Of a DNA stretch of 64,000 nucleotides, positions 1 through 8,548 are shown piece after piece. Within the stretch, counting starts at the first letter, position 1. Each line of letters begins with the position of its first letter. The notes below the pieces were generated by a model, which did not search any database, had not been told where the DNA came from, and saw nothing but the letters and a program-made list of their open reading frames with translations. Location: the NCBI GenBank assembly GCA_902557145.1, contig CACDYZ010000005.1:1-64000 (forward strand). Direction: 5' to 3'. Source of the DNA: an uncultured Alphaproteobacteria bacterium. Its GTDB lineage: Bacteria > Pseudomonadota > Alphaproteobacteria > HIMB59. The position numbers were made by a program, and so were the translations under genes.

Positions 1-644
1 CAAAATCTAAGTGATATTTTCTGTTTAAAAATATCCCAGCTGAATTGGCAATACTAAGTGGCTTATTAAATATCCTTTTAAATTTCAAAAGGTTTTTTTA
101 ATTGATTGTTACACTCGTTTTTATTTAGGTCATCTGCAGACGAAAAATGTGACATAACAAATTTTATTCTTTTAAAGTCAATATTATTTATATTTTCTTC
201 AAAATTTTTAATTTGAAATCCTAATCTATTCATTCCGGTATCAATATGTAATACGTAATTTAATTTTTTCGATGATGTTTCAATAATATCTAATTGTTCA
301 GGGCTATTGATTATTGGTATTATTTTTTTACTTTCTATCTCTTTGACATCATTTTTTTTAATCATGCCTGACAGTAGATAAATATTAATATTTTTATGAT
401 TTTCCCTGAGTCTTAAAGCATCGTCTAATCTAGCTACATAGAAATCATTACAATTACTCGTTTTTAAAATCTTACAACATTCTAATAAGCCATGACCATA
501 GCCATCACCCTTGATAACACTTATAACTTTGGATTTTTTTACATGTTTTTGAATTAGCTTGTAATTATAAGAGAGATTATCCTTGTTTATAAAAATAAAT
601 TTTTTGTTAATTTTACTGTCAATTTGGGACAAATTGTGTTTCAT
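1..644 (-). CDS. alr: alanine racemase, partial and frameshifted
   Basis: PLP-dependent racemase supplying D-alanine for peptidoglycan. Reading leftward from the ATG at 644, the N-terminal barrel carries the PLP-lysine motif VIKGDGYGHG (usually KANAYGHG) and then HIDTGMNRLGF. The open frame stops at 78, but the next frame continues at once with PLSIANSAGIFLNRKYH, the family's conserved SLANSAG segment, and runs off the window. Dropping one base from the seven-T run at 93-99 (plus strand) restores a continuous protein through NNQLKNLLKFKRIFNKP. So this is one gene broken by a single-base homopolymer insertion, either real or a sequencing error. It is divergent from tmoX. The C-terminal half, with the catalytic Tyr, lies outside the window. 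Confidence 0.85.
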
Positions 645-656
645 AATCTGAAAAAA
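636..656. promoter_or_regulatory. degenerate copy of the IclR-type palindrome upstream of tmoX
   Basis: GTGTTTCA-TAATC-TGAAAAAA matches 18 of 21 positions of the perfect palindrome TTGTTTCA-TAATT-TGAAACAA that flanks the IclR-family gene near 18.2 and 19.0 kb. It overlaps the alr start codon and lies just upstream of a plausible tmoX promoter. Its role as an operator is inferred. Part of the match falls in alr coding sequence, so chance is possible. Confidence 0.4.
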
Positions 657-661
657 TATAC

Positions 662-690
662 TTCAACCTTTATGGCAATTACCTTATATT
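662..690 (+). promoter_or_regulatory. possible sigma70-type promoter of tmoX
   Basis: TTCAAC (662-667), a 17-bp spacer and TATATT (685-690) sit 35-60 bp upstream of the tmoX start. A TATAAT at 702-707 is too close to the ribosome-binding site (AAGGAGG, 713-719) to be the main -10. The call is by motif only. Confidence 0.3.
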
Positions 691-724
691 AGCCTCACTA
701 TTATAATAGATAAAGGAGGAATAA

Positions 725-1666
725 ATGAAAAAATTTATTTCATTATTTTATGCACTAGTCTTATTTGCTGGCTTAACTACTGTAGCCAAAGCAGCAGATC
801 CGATTAGAATTCCAGTTTTAAACTGGTCAAGTCAAATAGTTACAGCTCACGTTATGAAGCAAGCTTTTGAAGAGCTCGGTTATGATGTTGAACTAGTTCC
901 TGCAGAGTCAGCAACTAGATACGAAGCTGTAAGAGTTGGAGAATTACACGTAGCTCATGAAACATGGCAATCAACAATGGCTAAACCAATGTATGAAGCT
1001 ATGGATAAAGGTGGTCTAATTGATGCTGGTTCACATCCAGCACCGACACTTGAAGATATGGGTGTTCCACAGTGGGTTATAGATGAAAACCTATGTCCAG
1101 GACTTCCTAACTGGGAAGCTTTAAAATCTGATGAGTGTGTTGCAAACTTTGCTACTCCTGACTCAGAAGGAAAAGGTAGATGGCTAGAGGGCCCATATGA
1201 GTGGCACACAGACGTTATGCCTAATAGACTTAAAGGTCTTGGCCTTGATGACAAGTGGATGGTTAAATTTGCAGGTAGTGCTGATGCATTATGGGCAGAA
1301 CTTGAAGCAGCAAAAAAAGAAGGAAGAGGAACAGTGATCTTTAACTGGACTCCAAACTTTACAGATGCTGAAGGTTTCGTGTTCATCGAATTCCCTCCAT
1401 TTTTCCAAGGATGTAGATTAGAAGATGGTGGAACTCTTGAAACTACAGGTTGTGGATCTCCAGTTGGTTGGTTAAAGAAAGCAGCTCACATTAAGTTCCC
1501 AATCACTCACCCATCTGCTTACAAATTCTATACAAAGATGGAATTTACATCAGGTAACATTGGTGAAATGGCTAACTACGTAGATAATGGTGGCATGACT
1601 CACGCTGAGGCAGCTACAGCATATATTGCTAATAATAGAGATCAAATTGATCTCTTTATGAAGTAA
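725..1666 (+). CDS. tmoX: TMAO/betaine-type ABC transporter substrate-binding protein (TmoX-like)
   Basis: Periplasmic binding protein of the ProX/OpuAC quaternary-amine family, 313 aa. Residues 1-24 are a classic signal peptide ending in AKA. Tryptophans that build an aromatic cage in this family are visible: LNWSSQ (near 35), HETWQST (near 80) and GRWLEGPYEW (near 160). A strong Shine-Dalgarno, AAGGAGG, precedes the ATG. An ATPase and a permease follow, and tdm lies immediately beyond them, which is the tmoXWV-tdm arrangement. TMAO as ligand is inferred from that context. Glycine betaine or choline are alternatives because the family cannot be resolved by motif alone. A terminator directly after the gene would let it be made in excess over the membrane subunits. 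Confidence 0.8.
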   Translation: MKKFISLFYALVLFAGLTTVAKAADPIRIPVLNWSSQIVTAHVMKQAFEELGYDVELVPAESATRYEAVRVGELHVAHETWQSTMAKPMYEAMDKGGLIDAGSHPAPTLEDMGVPQWVIDENLCPGLPNWEALKSDECVANFATPDSEGKGRWLEGPYEWHTDVMPNRLKGLGLDDKWMVKFAGSADALWAELEAAKKEGRGTVIFNWTPNFTDAEGFVFIEFPPFFQGCRLEDGGTLETTGCGSPVGWLKKAAHIKFPITHPSAYKFYTKMEFTSGNIGEMANYVDNGGMTHAEAATAYIANNRDQIDLFMK

Positions 1667-1680
1667 TATTTATTTTTTAT

Positions 1681-1717
1681 AAACCCTCTCTAAGCTTTAG
1701 AGAGGGTTTATTTTTAT
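1681..1717 (+). terminator. intrinsic terminator after tmoX
   Basis: A perfect 13-bp stem (AAACCCTCTCTAA, 1681-1693, pairing with 1697-1709) closes a 3-nt loop and is followed by ATTTTTAT. It lies between tmoX and tmoW, so it probably attenuates read-through and sets a high binding-protein to transporter ratio. Confidence 0.85.
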
Positions 1718-1752
1718 AGAAAGAATTTTATTTTAATTAGGGTTATTATTTA

Positions 1753-2766
1753 ATGTCTCCAACAATCAGTTGCTCCTCTGTATATAAAATATTTGGTGGC
1801 AACGCTCACAAACTCCTAGAAGAGAATGATGGCAGAGTAGATGCTGCTAAATTTCAAGAGTCAGGATGTATTGTGGGAGTAAATGATGCCTCATTTGATG
1901 TAAATAAAGGAGAAATGTTGGTTGTTATGGGTCTCTCTGGCTCTGGCAAATCAACCTTATTAAGATGTATCTCAAGATTAACTGAGGCAACTGCAGGAAA
2001 GATTTTAATTGACGGTGAAGACATATGTTTAATGAATAACAAACAGTTAATTGAACTTAGAAGAGAGAAAATGGGTATGGTTTTTCAAAATTTTGCTCTT
2101 TTACCTCATAAAACAGTTTTAGAAAATATTGCATTCCCACTTCAGGTAAAAGGAGTAACTACCGATAATAGTATTCAAAAAGCTTTAGAGATGGTTGAGC
2201 TTGTCGGCTTAAAGGGTAGAGAAAATTATTTTCCTAGGGAGCTATCAGGAGGTCAGCAGCAGAGGGTAGGTATTGCTCGATCTCTAGCTGTTGAGCCAGA
2301 TATCTGGTTTTTAGATGAACCTTTCTCAGCATTAGACCCACTTATAAGAAAAGAGATGCAAGATGAATTTCTAAGACTCCAATCTGTTTTAAATAAAACT
2401 ATTATGTTTGTTACACATGATTTTGATGAGGCCCTTAGGTTAGCTGACAGAATAGCAATTATGAAAGATGGAATTATTGAACAGTTAGATAAACCAGATA
2501 ACATTGTCTTAAATCCCGCAACTGATTATGTCAAAAGATTTACAGAAGATGTTCCAAGAGAAAAAGTACTTAAGATTGAGTCTATCATGGATGGGGTAGA
2601 CCCAAATGCCTCTAGTGACTTTGCAATTTCTAAAAGTGAAATTATTGAAACAGTTGCTGAGAAAATTTTAAACAGTAAAGAAATTATAAAGGTCACTGAT
2701 GAAAATAATAATATAGTGGGCTCTATAAATCCTTCTAAGGTTATTAAAGTTTTATTTGGTGGATAA
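1753..2766 (+). CDS. tmoW: ABC transporter ATP-binding protein (TmoW/ProV-like)
   Basis: ATPase of the quaternary-amine uptake system, 337 aa. It has Walker A GLSGSGKST (about 58-66), the Q-loop in GMVFQNFALLPH, signature LSGGQQQR, Walker B IWFLDEPFSALDP and the H-loop in FVTHDFDEAL. The N-terminal SSVYKIFGG and inserted VGVNDASFDV segments are typical of ProV-type ATPases. At 337 aa it is shorter than E. coli ProV (400) and probably has only a residual C-terminal regulatory region. It overlaps the next gene by a few bases, so the two are translationally coupled. Substrate assignment to TMAO follows from the neighbours. Confidence 0.8.
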   Translation: MSPTISCSSVYKIFGGNAHKLLEENDGRVDAAKFQESGCIVGVNDASFDVNKGEMLVVMGLSGSGKSTLLRCISRLTEATAGKILIDGEDICLMNNKQLIELRREKMGMVFQNFALLPHKTVLENIAFPLQVKGVTTDNSIQKALEMVELVGLKGRENYFPRELSGGQQQRVGIARSLAVEPDIWFLDEPFSALDPLIRKEMQDEFLRLQSVLNKTIMFVTHDFDEALRLADRIAIMKDGIIEQLDKPDNIVLNPATDYVKRFTEDVPREKVLKIESIMDGVDPNASSDFAISKSEIIETVAEKILNSKEIIKVTDENNNIVGSINPSKVIKVLFGG

Positions 2767-4831
2767 GACTTATTTAGAAACAATTAGAAACTCAAAACCA
2801 ACTCAGTTTGGTATCCTCTTAGTTTTATTCTTTGCCTTATATCATTTAGTCCCTCACAATGATGGTAACTATCTTTGGAGATTACCTTCACTTCTTAAGG
2901 GCATTCCGCTTGCAATTAATAACGTTATTTTTTCTGCACTCTACGATTGGTTTCCTTTAAAGGTTTGGGACCCTATCTTTGAAATGTATGAGGAAAAAGC
3001 AGCCTTTCGAGAATTTACAAAAGCTGTATCTCAGGGTTTATTATTTTTAATAACATTTGTAAGGGAATTATTATTAGGAGGAGACAAAATTATTGACGTC
3101 TTTGTAAGCGATGCATGGCTTAAAGAAAACGAATGGCTATCTTGGCCAGCCTTACCCTGGACAGCGGGCGCTGTTGGGGCTTTTATTTTAGGTTATCAAC
3201 TGAATGGTATTCGACTTGGCTTATTGGGAGGAATAGGCGCTTTATACATTGCCATATTTGGAAATTGGGTGCCTTCTATTCAAACACTTTCTTTTGTTTT
3301 GATTACCACTCCTATTTGTTTTGTTTTGGGTCTATCCTTTGGTATTTGGGGCTATCTAGATAAGAAAGTTGAAACAGCTCTTCAACCAGTCTTAAACGTA
3401 ATGCAAACAATGCCACAATTTGCTTATTTGGTTCCTATCATAGCTCTTTTTGGATTGGGTGATCATGCAGGATCAATAGCAACTATAATCATCGCTACAC
3501 CTCCTATGATAAGAAACACTATCTTAGGTTTGAAAAGAATTTCCCCGGAGGTGGTTGAGGCGGGATTAATGAGCGGCTGTACTAAATCTCAGTTACTATT
3601 TAAAGTTCTTATACCTACGGCTAGAAGGGATATTTTAAACGGAGTGAATACCGTGATCATGCAATGCTTAGCGATGGTTGTTATTGCATCATTTGTTGGA
3701 GCTAAAGGCTTAGGTTTGAATTTAAAAATTGCTTTAAATAGTTTAAAAATTGGAAAAGCTGCTGAAGCAGGATTATGCATAGTAATCATTGCAGTTATTT
3801 TAGATAGATTTACTAAAGCTTGGGCCAACAAGCCAGTAGATTATTTTGAAAACTTAACTCTATTTGAAAGACATAGATCCCTAGTAATTTTTGGTGCTGC
3901 CATACTTGTTTTTTCTATTATCGCTTTTATCGCTAATGGATATTTTGATAAAATAAATTATCTTTACATAATTCCCATTGAAAAAGGTTTGACGATTGCC
4001 CATTACATAGACTCAGGTGTTGACTGGGTATGGGATACTTTTTTTTATACCTTAAATACTTTTAATAAATTTTTACTAACTCAAGTTTTAGGCCCCATGA
4101 AAAAAGCTTATTTAGGTATGCCCGTTATATCTACTTTTACTTTAGCTATGGGAGCTGCTTATATAGTTGGTGGATTAAGAACTGGTTTAATAGTAGGGGG
4201 CATGTTGCTCTTCATAGCTCTATCTGAATATTGGGATCGTGCCTTAATTACAATGTACATGGCTACATTTGCAGTCTTAATGGCATCTTTAAATGGTATC
4301 GTATTAGGATCTATCTTTGGTAGATCTGAAAGAGGTTCGCAAATTCTTTTATCTGTTTGTGATTTCTTTGAAACATTTCCATCATTTGTTTATTTAATTC
4401 CTGTAATATTTTTATTTAATATCACTGATACATCAGTCTTAATTGCAGCTATTATCTATGCAACAGTGCCAGCAACCAGATATACAGTATGGGGTTTAAA
4501 AAGTGTTCCCCTTTCACTTCACGAAGCTGGAACTATGTCAGGCGTCTCACCTTTTCAAAGATGGACCAATATAGAAATACCTATTGCTTTTCCTACGGTA
4601 ATGTTGGGCGTAAATCAAACGGTAGTTTTTTCATTACAAATGGTCATATTAGGAGCATTAATTGGAACTGAGGATTTAGGGCAAATTATTTTTGGAGCTC
4701 TATCAAGGACAAAAGATGGCGCAGGTGTTGCTCTTACACTTGGTATTTTTGTATCTCTTATCGCAATATCTGTTGATGTAATAGTAAGAAATTGGGCTGA
4801 GGATAGAAAAAAAGCACTAGGTTTAGATTAA
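2759..4831 (+). CDS. tmoV: double-length ABC permease (TmoV-like, fused ProW domains)
   Basis: Integral membrane permease of about 690 aa holding two complete ProW-type domains in one chain. Each has its own cytoplasmic EAA-like loop: EAGLMSGCTKSQ then IPTARRDI near residue 280, and EAGTMSGVSPFQR then IPIAFPT near 605. Membrane segments flank both, and a hydrophilic stretch lies around 360. The standard ABC importer has two copies of a roughly 300-aa permease, so this fusion would supply both halves. The start is GTG at 2759 or TTG at 2756, both overlapping the end of tmoW. It forms the transporter with the two genes upstream, and tdm follows after 2 bases. Confidence 0.8.
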   Translation: MDKTYLETIRNSKPTQFGILLVLFFALYHLVPHNDGNYLWRLPSLLKGIPLAINNVIFSALYDWFPLKVWDPIFEMYEEKAAFREFTKAVSQGLLFLITFVRELLLGGDKIIDVFVSDAWLKENEWLSWPALPWTAGAVGAFILGYQLNGIRLGLLGGIGALYIAIFGNWVPSIQTLSFVLITTPICFVLGLSFGIWGYLDKKVETALQPVLNVMQTMPQFAYLVPIIALFGLGDHAGSIATIIIATPPMIRNTILGLKRISPEVVEAGLMSGCTKSQLLFKVLIPTARRDILNGVNTVIMQCLAMVVIASFVGAKGLGLNLKIALNSLKIGKAAEAGLCIVIIAVILDRFTKAWANKPVDYFENLTLFERHRSLVIFGAAILVFSIIAFIANGYFDKINYLYIIPIEKGLTIAHYIDSGVDWVWDTFFYTLNTFNKFLLTQVLGPMKKAYLGMPVISTFTLAMGAAYIVGGLRTGLIVGGMLLFIALSEYWDRALITMYMATFAVLMASLNGIVLGSIFGRSERGSQILLSVCDFFETFPSFVYLIPVIFLFNITDTSVLIAAIIYATVPATRYTVWGLKSVPLSLHEAGTMSGVSPFQRWTNIEIPIAFPTVMLGVNQTVVFSLQMVILGALIGTEDLGQIIFGALSRTKDGAGVALTLGIFVSLIAISVDVIVRNWAEDRKKALGLD

Positions 4832-4833
4832 AA

Positions 4834-7185
4834 ATGATCACTCCAAGAATTACAAATCCCTATGAACCTGGATTACCTGCATTAGGAGATGATCTTGAAA
4901 ATTATTTAGTTACAGGAGGGGGGTCAATAACACTAAAATTAGAGCCCGATGATAAAATTAAAATTATTAATCTAGAGGGTCAACAACAGGCTGAGTTAGT
5001 ATGTTTTAGTTCAAAAAAATTATGTGACTTATCACCTCTTAGTTTAAAACATGAACACAAAGGAGAATTAACAAAAAAAATTTTAGTTAGTGACGATGAA
5101 TCAGCTAAAATAGCAAGAACAAAATTAAAAAAACTTGGATATGAAGTAGAGTCAATTAATAAATCAATTTTAGTTTTCTCTAAAAACTCTTTAGCAAATT
5201 CTATTGAAGAATTTACCTCCAATGACTCTGTTGTATGTATAATTTCAGCCCCTGGTGAAAATGAAATCACTCATGGGAATTATCCCTCATCCGAACTTCG
5301 AGTAATTGTTCAAAGATCTAAGAAGCGTCAGGAAGGAGAGTTTCTATTACCTGATCCTCTAATGGATCCAGTAGAGGAAATATTTGTAAAGCGCTACACG
5401 GCTATGTCTTATGAGGTTCAAGAGGGTGATTATATTCAGATCATTGATGTCTATGGGAGACAGTGCTCAGACTTCATGGCTTTTGATGCAAAAAAACTTC
5501 AAAAGGGCCACGAGCTTGCAATTGATACTACTAATAGTCGGTATTTAATGGGAAGTGCTTATCCTTTGCCAGGTCTTCATTCAAAATACTACGATGAAAA
5601 TCAATTCCCAATGATTGAAGTTTATCGAGATACGGTTGGACGCCATGACACTTTTGGAACAGCGTGTACTTCAAAATTTTATGATGATTTAGGATATTTT
5701 GGCCATCCAAATTGTTCTGATAATTTTAATTATGTATTAGATAAATTTACTCTTAGAAAAAGGTTAGGTTGGAATGCGATTAACCTTTTTTACAATACGG
5801 CAATTGATGCAAATAATGCTCTTATATTTGATGAACCTTGGTCCAGACCTGGTGATTATGTCTTGTTCAAGGCGCTGAAAAACCTTGTCTGTGTTTCATC
5901 AGCTTGCCCAGATGACGTTGATGCAGCTAATGGATGGAATCCTACTGATATTTTTGTTAGAGTCTACAGACCCAATAAGCCTTTTAGTAAAGGAGTTGCA
6001 TATAGAATGAAAGCAGACTCAGAACCAAAATTAACCAAAGAGACTGGTTTTCACCCAAGAGTTTCTAATTTAACTGAAAATATAATTGAATATAAAGGTT
6101 TCTGGTTAGCCTCAAATTATAACAATCATGGTGCTCTTCAAGAATATGAGGCTTGCAGAGAAAGAGCCATTATCATGGATTTATCTGCACTCAGAAAGTT
6201 TGAAGTAAGTGGGCCAGATGCAGAAGAATTACTCCAAAGAACTTGTACAAGAAATATTAGGAAATTATCTGTAGGACAAGTTGTTTACACAGCGATGTGT
6301 TATGACCATGGCGGTATGTTGGATGATGGAACAGTTTTTAAGATGACAGATGATAATTTTAGATGGATTTGTGGAGATGAATATTGTGGAGAGTGGCTAC
6401 GCTCAAAAGCTAAGGAATTTAATTTAAAAGTTTGGATTAAGTCTTCCACTGACAATCTTCATAATATCTCTGTTCAAGGTCCTAAAAGTAGAGAAATATT
6501 AAATAAAATAATTTGGACTCCTCCTCATCAGACCCCACTGAACGATTTAGAATGGTTTAGATTTACAATCGCAAGATTAAAAACTTTAGATGGTATACCT
6601 TTGATGGTTTCAAGAACTGGTTACACAGGTGAGCTTGGGTATGAAATTTTCTGTCATCCTAAGAAAGCGACAGAGGTTTGGGATGCAGTCATGGAGGCAG
6701 GAAAAGAATTTGATATAACTCCAATGGGCTTAGATGCTCTCGACTTGGTCAGAGTGGAAGCAGGGTTAATTTTTGCAAATTATGAATTCGATGACCAAAC
6801 TGATCCCTTTGAAGCGGGAATAGGTTTTACTGTTCCCCTAAAATCAAAAGAGGATGATTTTATAGGTAAAGAATCTTTAATTGAAAGAAAAGCTAACCCA
6901 CAAAGAAAATTAGTGGGATTGGAAATTGAAGGAAATGAAATCTGTGGCCACGGTGATTGTGTTCATCCCTCAAATGATGGAAGAGAGCAAATTGGTGTTA
7001 TTACCAGTGGTATGAAGTCACCGGTTTTAAATAAAAATATAGCTTTGTGTCGAATGAACATTAAATATTGTGAGCTTGATACAGAAGTCGAAATCGGTAA
7101 GTTGGATGGACATCAAAAAAGAATAAAAGCTAAAGTTGTAAATTTTCCATTCTATGACCCGACTAAATCAAGAGTAAAATCTTAA
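4834..7185 (+). CDS. tdm: trimethylamine N-oxide demethylase (Tdm)
   Basis: Cytoplasmic enzyme converting TMAO to dimethylamine and formaldehyde, 783 aa. The N-terminal half is a DUF1989 domain. Cys278 (FGTACTSKF), Cys294 (GHPNCSDNF) and Cys358 (VSSACPDDV) are spaced 16 and 64 apart, matching my recollection of the zinc-binding cysteines of Methylocella Tdm (263/279/343). The C-terminal half (from about 415) is a GcvT-type tetrahydrofolate-binding domain with ARERAIIMDLS, SVQGPKSREIL and SRTGYTGELGYEIF, which can capture the formaldehyde as methylene-THF. It lies directly downstream of the transporter and upstream of another GcvT protein. Domain order and size fit Tdm closely. Confidence 0.9.
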   Translation: MITPRITNPYEPGLPALGDDLENYLVTGGGSITLKLEPDDKIKIINLEGQQQAELVCFSSKKLCDLSPLSLKHEHKGELTKKILVSDDESAKIARTKLKKLGYEVESINKSILVFSKNSLANSIEEFTSNDSVVCIISAPGENEITHGNYPSSELRVIVQRSKKRQEGEFLLPDPLMDPVEEIFVKRYTAMSYEVQEGDYIQIIDVYGRQCSDFMAFDAKKLQKGHELAIDTTNSRYLMGSAYPLPGLHSKYYDENQFPMIEVYRDTVGRHDTFGTACTSKFYDDLGYFGHPNCSDNFNYVLDKFTLRKRLGWNAINLFYNTAIDANNALIFDEPWSRPGDYVLFKALKNLVCVSSACPDDVDAANGWNPTDIFVRVYRPNKPFSKGVAYRMKADSEPKLTKETGFHPRVSNLTENIIEYKGFWLASNYNNHGALQEYEACRERAIIMDLSALRKFEVSGPDAEELLQRTCTRNIRKLSVGQVVYTAMCYDHGGMLDDGTVFKMTDDNFRWICGDEYCGEWLRSKAKEFNLKVWIKSSTDNLHNISVQGPKSREILNKIIWTPPHQTPLNDLEWFRFTIARLKTLDGIPLMVSRTGYTGELGYEIFCHPKKATEVWDAVMEAGKEFDITPMGLDALDLVRVEAGLIFANYEFDDQTDPFEAGIGFTVPLKSKEDDFIGKESLIERKANPQRKLVGLEIEGNEICGHGDCVHPSNDGREQIGVITSGMKSPVLNKNIALCRMNIKYCELDTEVEIGKLDGHQKRIKAKVVNFPFYDPTKSRVKS

Positions 7186-7203
7186 TTTTTAGTTTCATAA
7201 ATA

Positions 7204-8370
7204 ATGACTTCAGTTTTTTTAGATAAATCAGTATCTCTGCCTATAAGCATTAATAGATTTGATAAAGGACCATATTTTGATTTTTATCATCAAAAAGGCA
7301 ACACCTATGGTGTTTATGCAGATCGTTATTTTCCAATTTCTGTTGGAAATAATGTTGAATCAGCTTACTGGAGCCTTAGAAGGAAAGCTGTTATGTATGA
7401 CGTTCCTGAAAAACCAATCCAAATTGAAGGACCACAAGCTCCAGAGTATCTAGATAAAATCTTCAGTCGAAAAATATCCGATATGAAAGTAGGTCGAGGA
7501 AAGTATGCAATTGCGTGCTATGAGGACGGTGGAATATTTATTGATGGTGTTTTTTTTAGATTAGAAGAAAATAAATTTTGGTACGTCCAACCAGATGGCC
7601 ATCTTCAAACATGGTTAAAAGCACACCAAGAAAACTATAATGTAAAAATTTCAGATCCAAATTCTAGAGTTATTCAAATTCAAGGGCCAATATCTAAAGA
7701 TATAATCGTACAACTAACTAATGGTTCAATAGATGATAACTTCAAGTATTATCACTCAGGTTATTTTAAAATAGCAAATCAGAGTGTTTATATTTCAAGA
7801 ACAGGATGGACTTCAGAGTTAGGCTTTGAAATCTATACTTTAGGATCAGATACAAATTACAAAAAAATTTGGGACACTATTAATGAAATTGGCAAACCAA
7901 TGGGTATGATTTTTGATGGATTAGAGTCCATGGATATTAGAAGAATAGAAGCTGGAATACTAGACAACAATACAGACTTTGATCAATCTATGAACCCATA
8001 CGATGCTGGTCTTGGTTCTTTAGTAGATTTGAGCAAAGATGATTTTATTGGCAAAAAAGCACTAGAAGCTTTTGAAAAAAAAAATGAGAAAAAACTATAT
8101 GGAATAACTTCTGAAAAACCAATCGTTCATCGATCAAATGTATATCTAACTCAAACTCAAAAAGTTGGCTATTTAAGTGCTTGCACTTGGTCACCCACTT
8201 TAAATAAATTTGTTGGTTATGTAAGATTTGATCACGCTAATAATTGGAAAGAGCACGAGGTGAAGGTTGAAAATGTTAACGGTAATCTATTAGAGTGTGA
8301 AATAGTAGATTTACCTTTCTATGATAAAGAAAAATTAATTCCCAAGGGCTTAGACAAAAATATTCCCTAA
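7204..8370 (+). CDS. GcvT-family tetrahydrofolate-dependent methyltransferase, substrate unknown
   Basis: A 388-aa aminomethyltransferase-fold protein resembling GcvT, DmdA and the C-terminal half of Tdm. Typical segments are VMYDVPEKPIQIEGPQA, IQIQGPISKDI, YISRTGWTSELGFEIY and GLESMDIRRIEAGI, with PYDAGLGSLVDL near the end. It follows tdm by 18 bp and is probably co-transcribed, so a role in moving a C1 unit from a methylated amine (or DMSP) onto folate is likely. DmdA is possible, but I see no diagnostic residues that separate DmdA from other GcvT paralogues, and no other DMSP gene is nearby. The end overlaps a small convergent ORF by 3-4 bases. Confidence 0.75.
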   Translation: MTSVFLDKSVSLPISINRFDKGPYFDFYHQKGNTYGVYADRYFPISVGNNVESAYWSLRRKAVMYDVPEKPIQIEGPQAPEYLDKIFSRKISDMKVGRGKYAIACYEDGGIFIDGVFFRLEENKFWYVQPDGHLQTWLKAHQENYNVKISDPNSRVIQIQGPISKDIIVQLTNGSIDDNFKYYHSGYFKIANQSVYISRTGWTSELGFEIYTLGSDTNYKKIWDTINEIGKPMGMIFDGLESMDIRRIEAGILDNNTDFDQSMNPYDAGLGSLVDLSKDDFIGKKALEAFEKKNEKKLYGITSEKPIVHRSNVYLTQTQKVGYLSACTWSPTLNKFVGYVRFDHANNWKEHEVKVENVNGNLLECEIVDLPFYDKEKLIPKGLDKNIP

Positions 8371-8540
8371 TCTTTATTTTTATCCTTTCTAAAGAAGGGA
8401 ATTAAAAAAATAAAGCACGCAACGAAGAAAAATAAACTACCAAACATCGCCCAAAAACTTCCAATACTGGAAATAATAAATCCAACTGCAGATATTATAA
8501 ACAAAATCCAACCAATAAAATTGAGGGTTTTATTGGACAT
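8367..8540 (-). CDS. small two-helix membrane protein downstream of tmm
   Basis: A 57-aa ORF, starting at ATG 8540 eight bases after the tmm stop. Residues about 7-26 (NFIGWILFIISAVGFIIS region) and 28-50 (SFWAMFGSLFF then CFIFLIPFF) are strongly hydrophobic, followed by the basic tail RKDKNKD. That suggests a hairpin of two membrane helices with a cytoplasmic positive end. No family is recognised. Position implies co-transcription with tmm. It fills an otherwise empty 170-bp gap without rare features. Confidence 0.6.
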   Translation of the reverse strand: MSNKTLNFIGWILFIISAVGFIISSIGSFWAMFGSLFFFVACFIFLIPFFRKDKNKD

Positions 8541-8548
8541 TTGTCTAG

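Noticed and set aside
702-707. TATAAT as main -10 of tmoX
   Set aside because: It would place the transcript start inside the ribosome-binding site; the pair at 662-690 is more plausible.
955-1386. 143-aa minus-strand ORF inside tmoX
   Set aside because: Antisense shadow of a clear signal-peptide protein, with no domain and no ribosome-binding site.
7204-8370. DMSP demethylase DmdA
   Set aside because: It belongs to the same GcvT superfamily, but no DmdA-specific feature could be confirmed and no other DMSP genes are nearby, so it is left as a GcvT-family protein.
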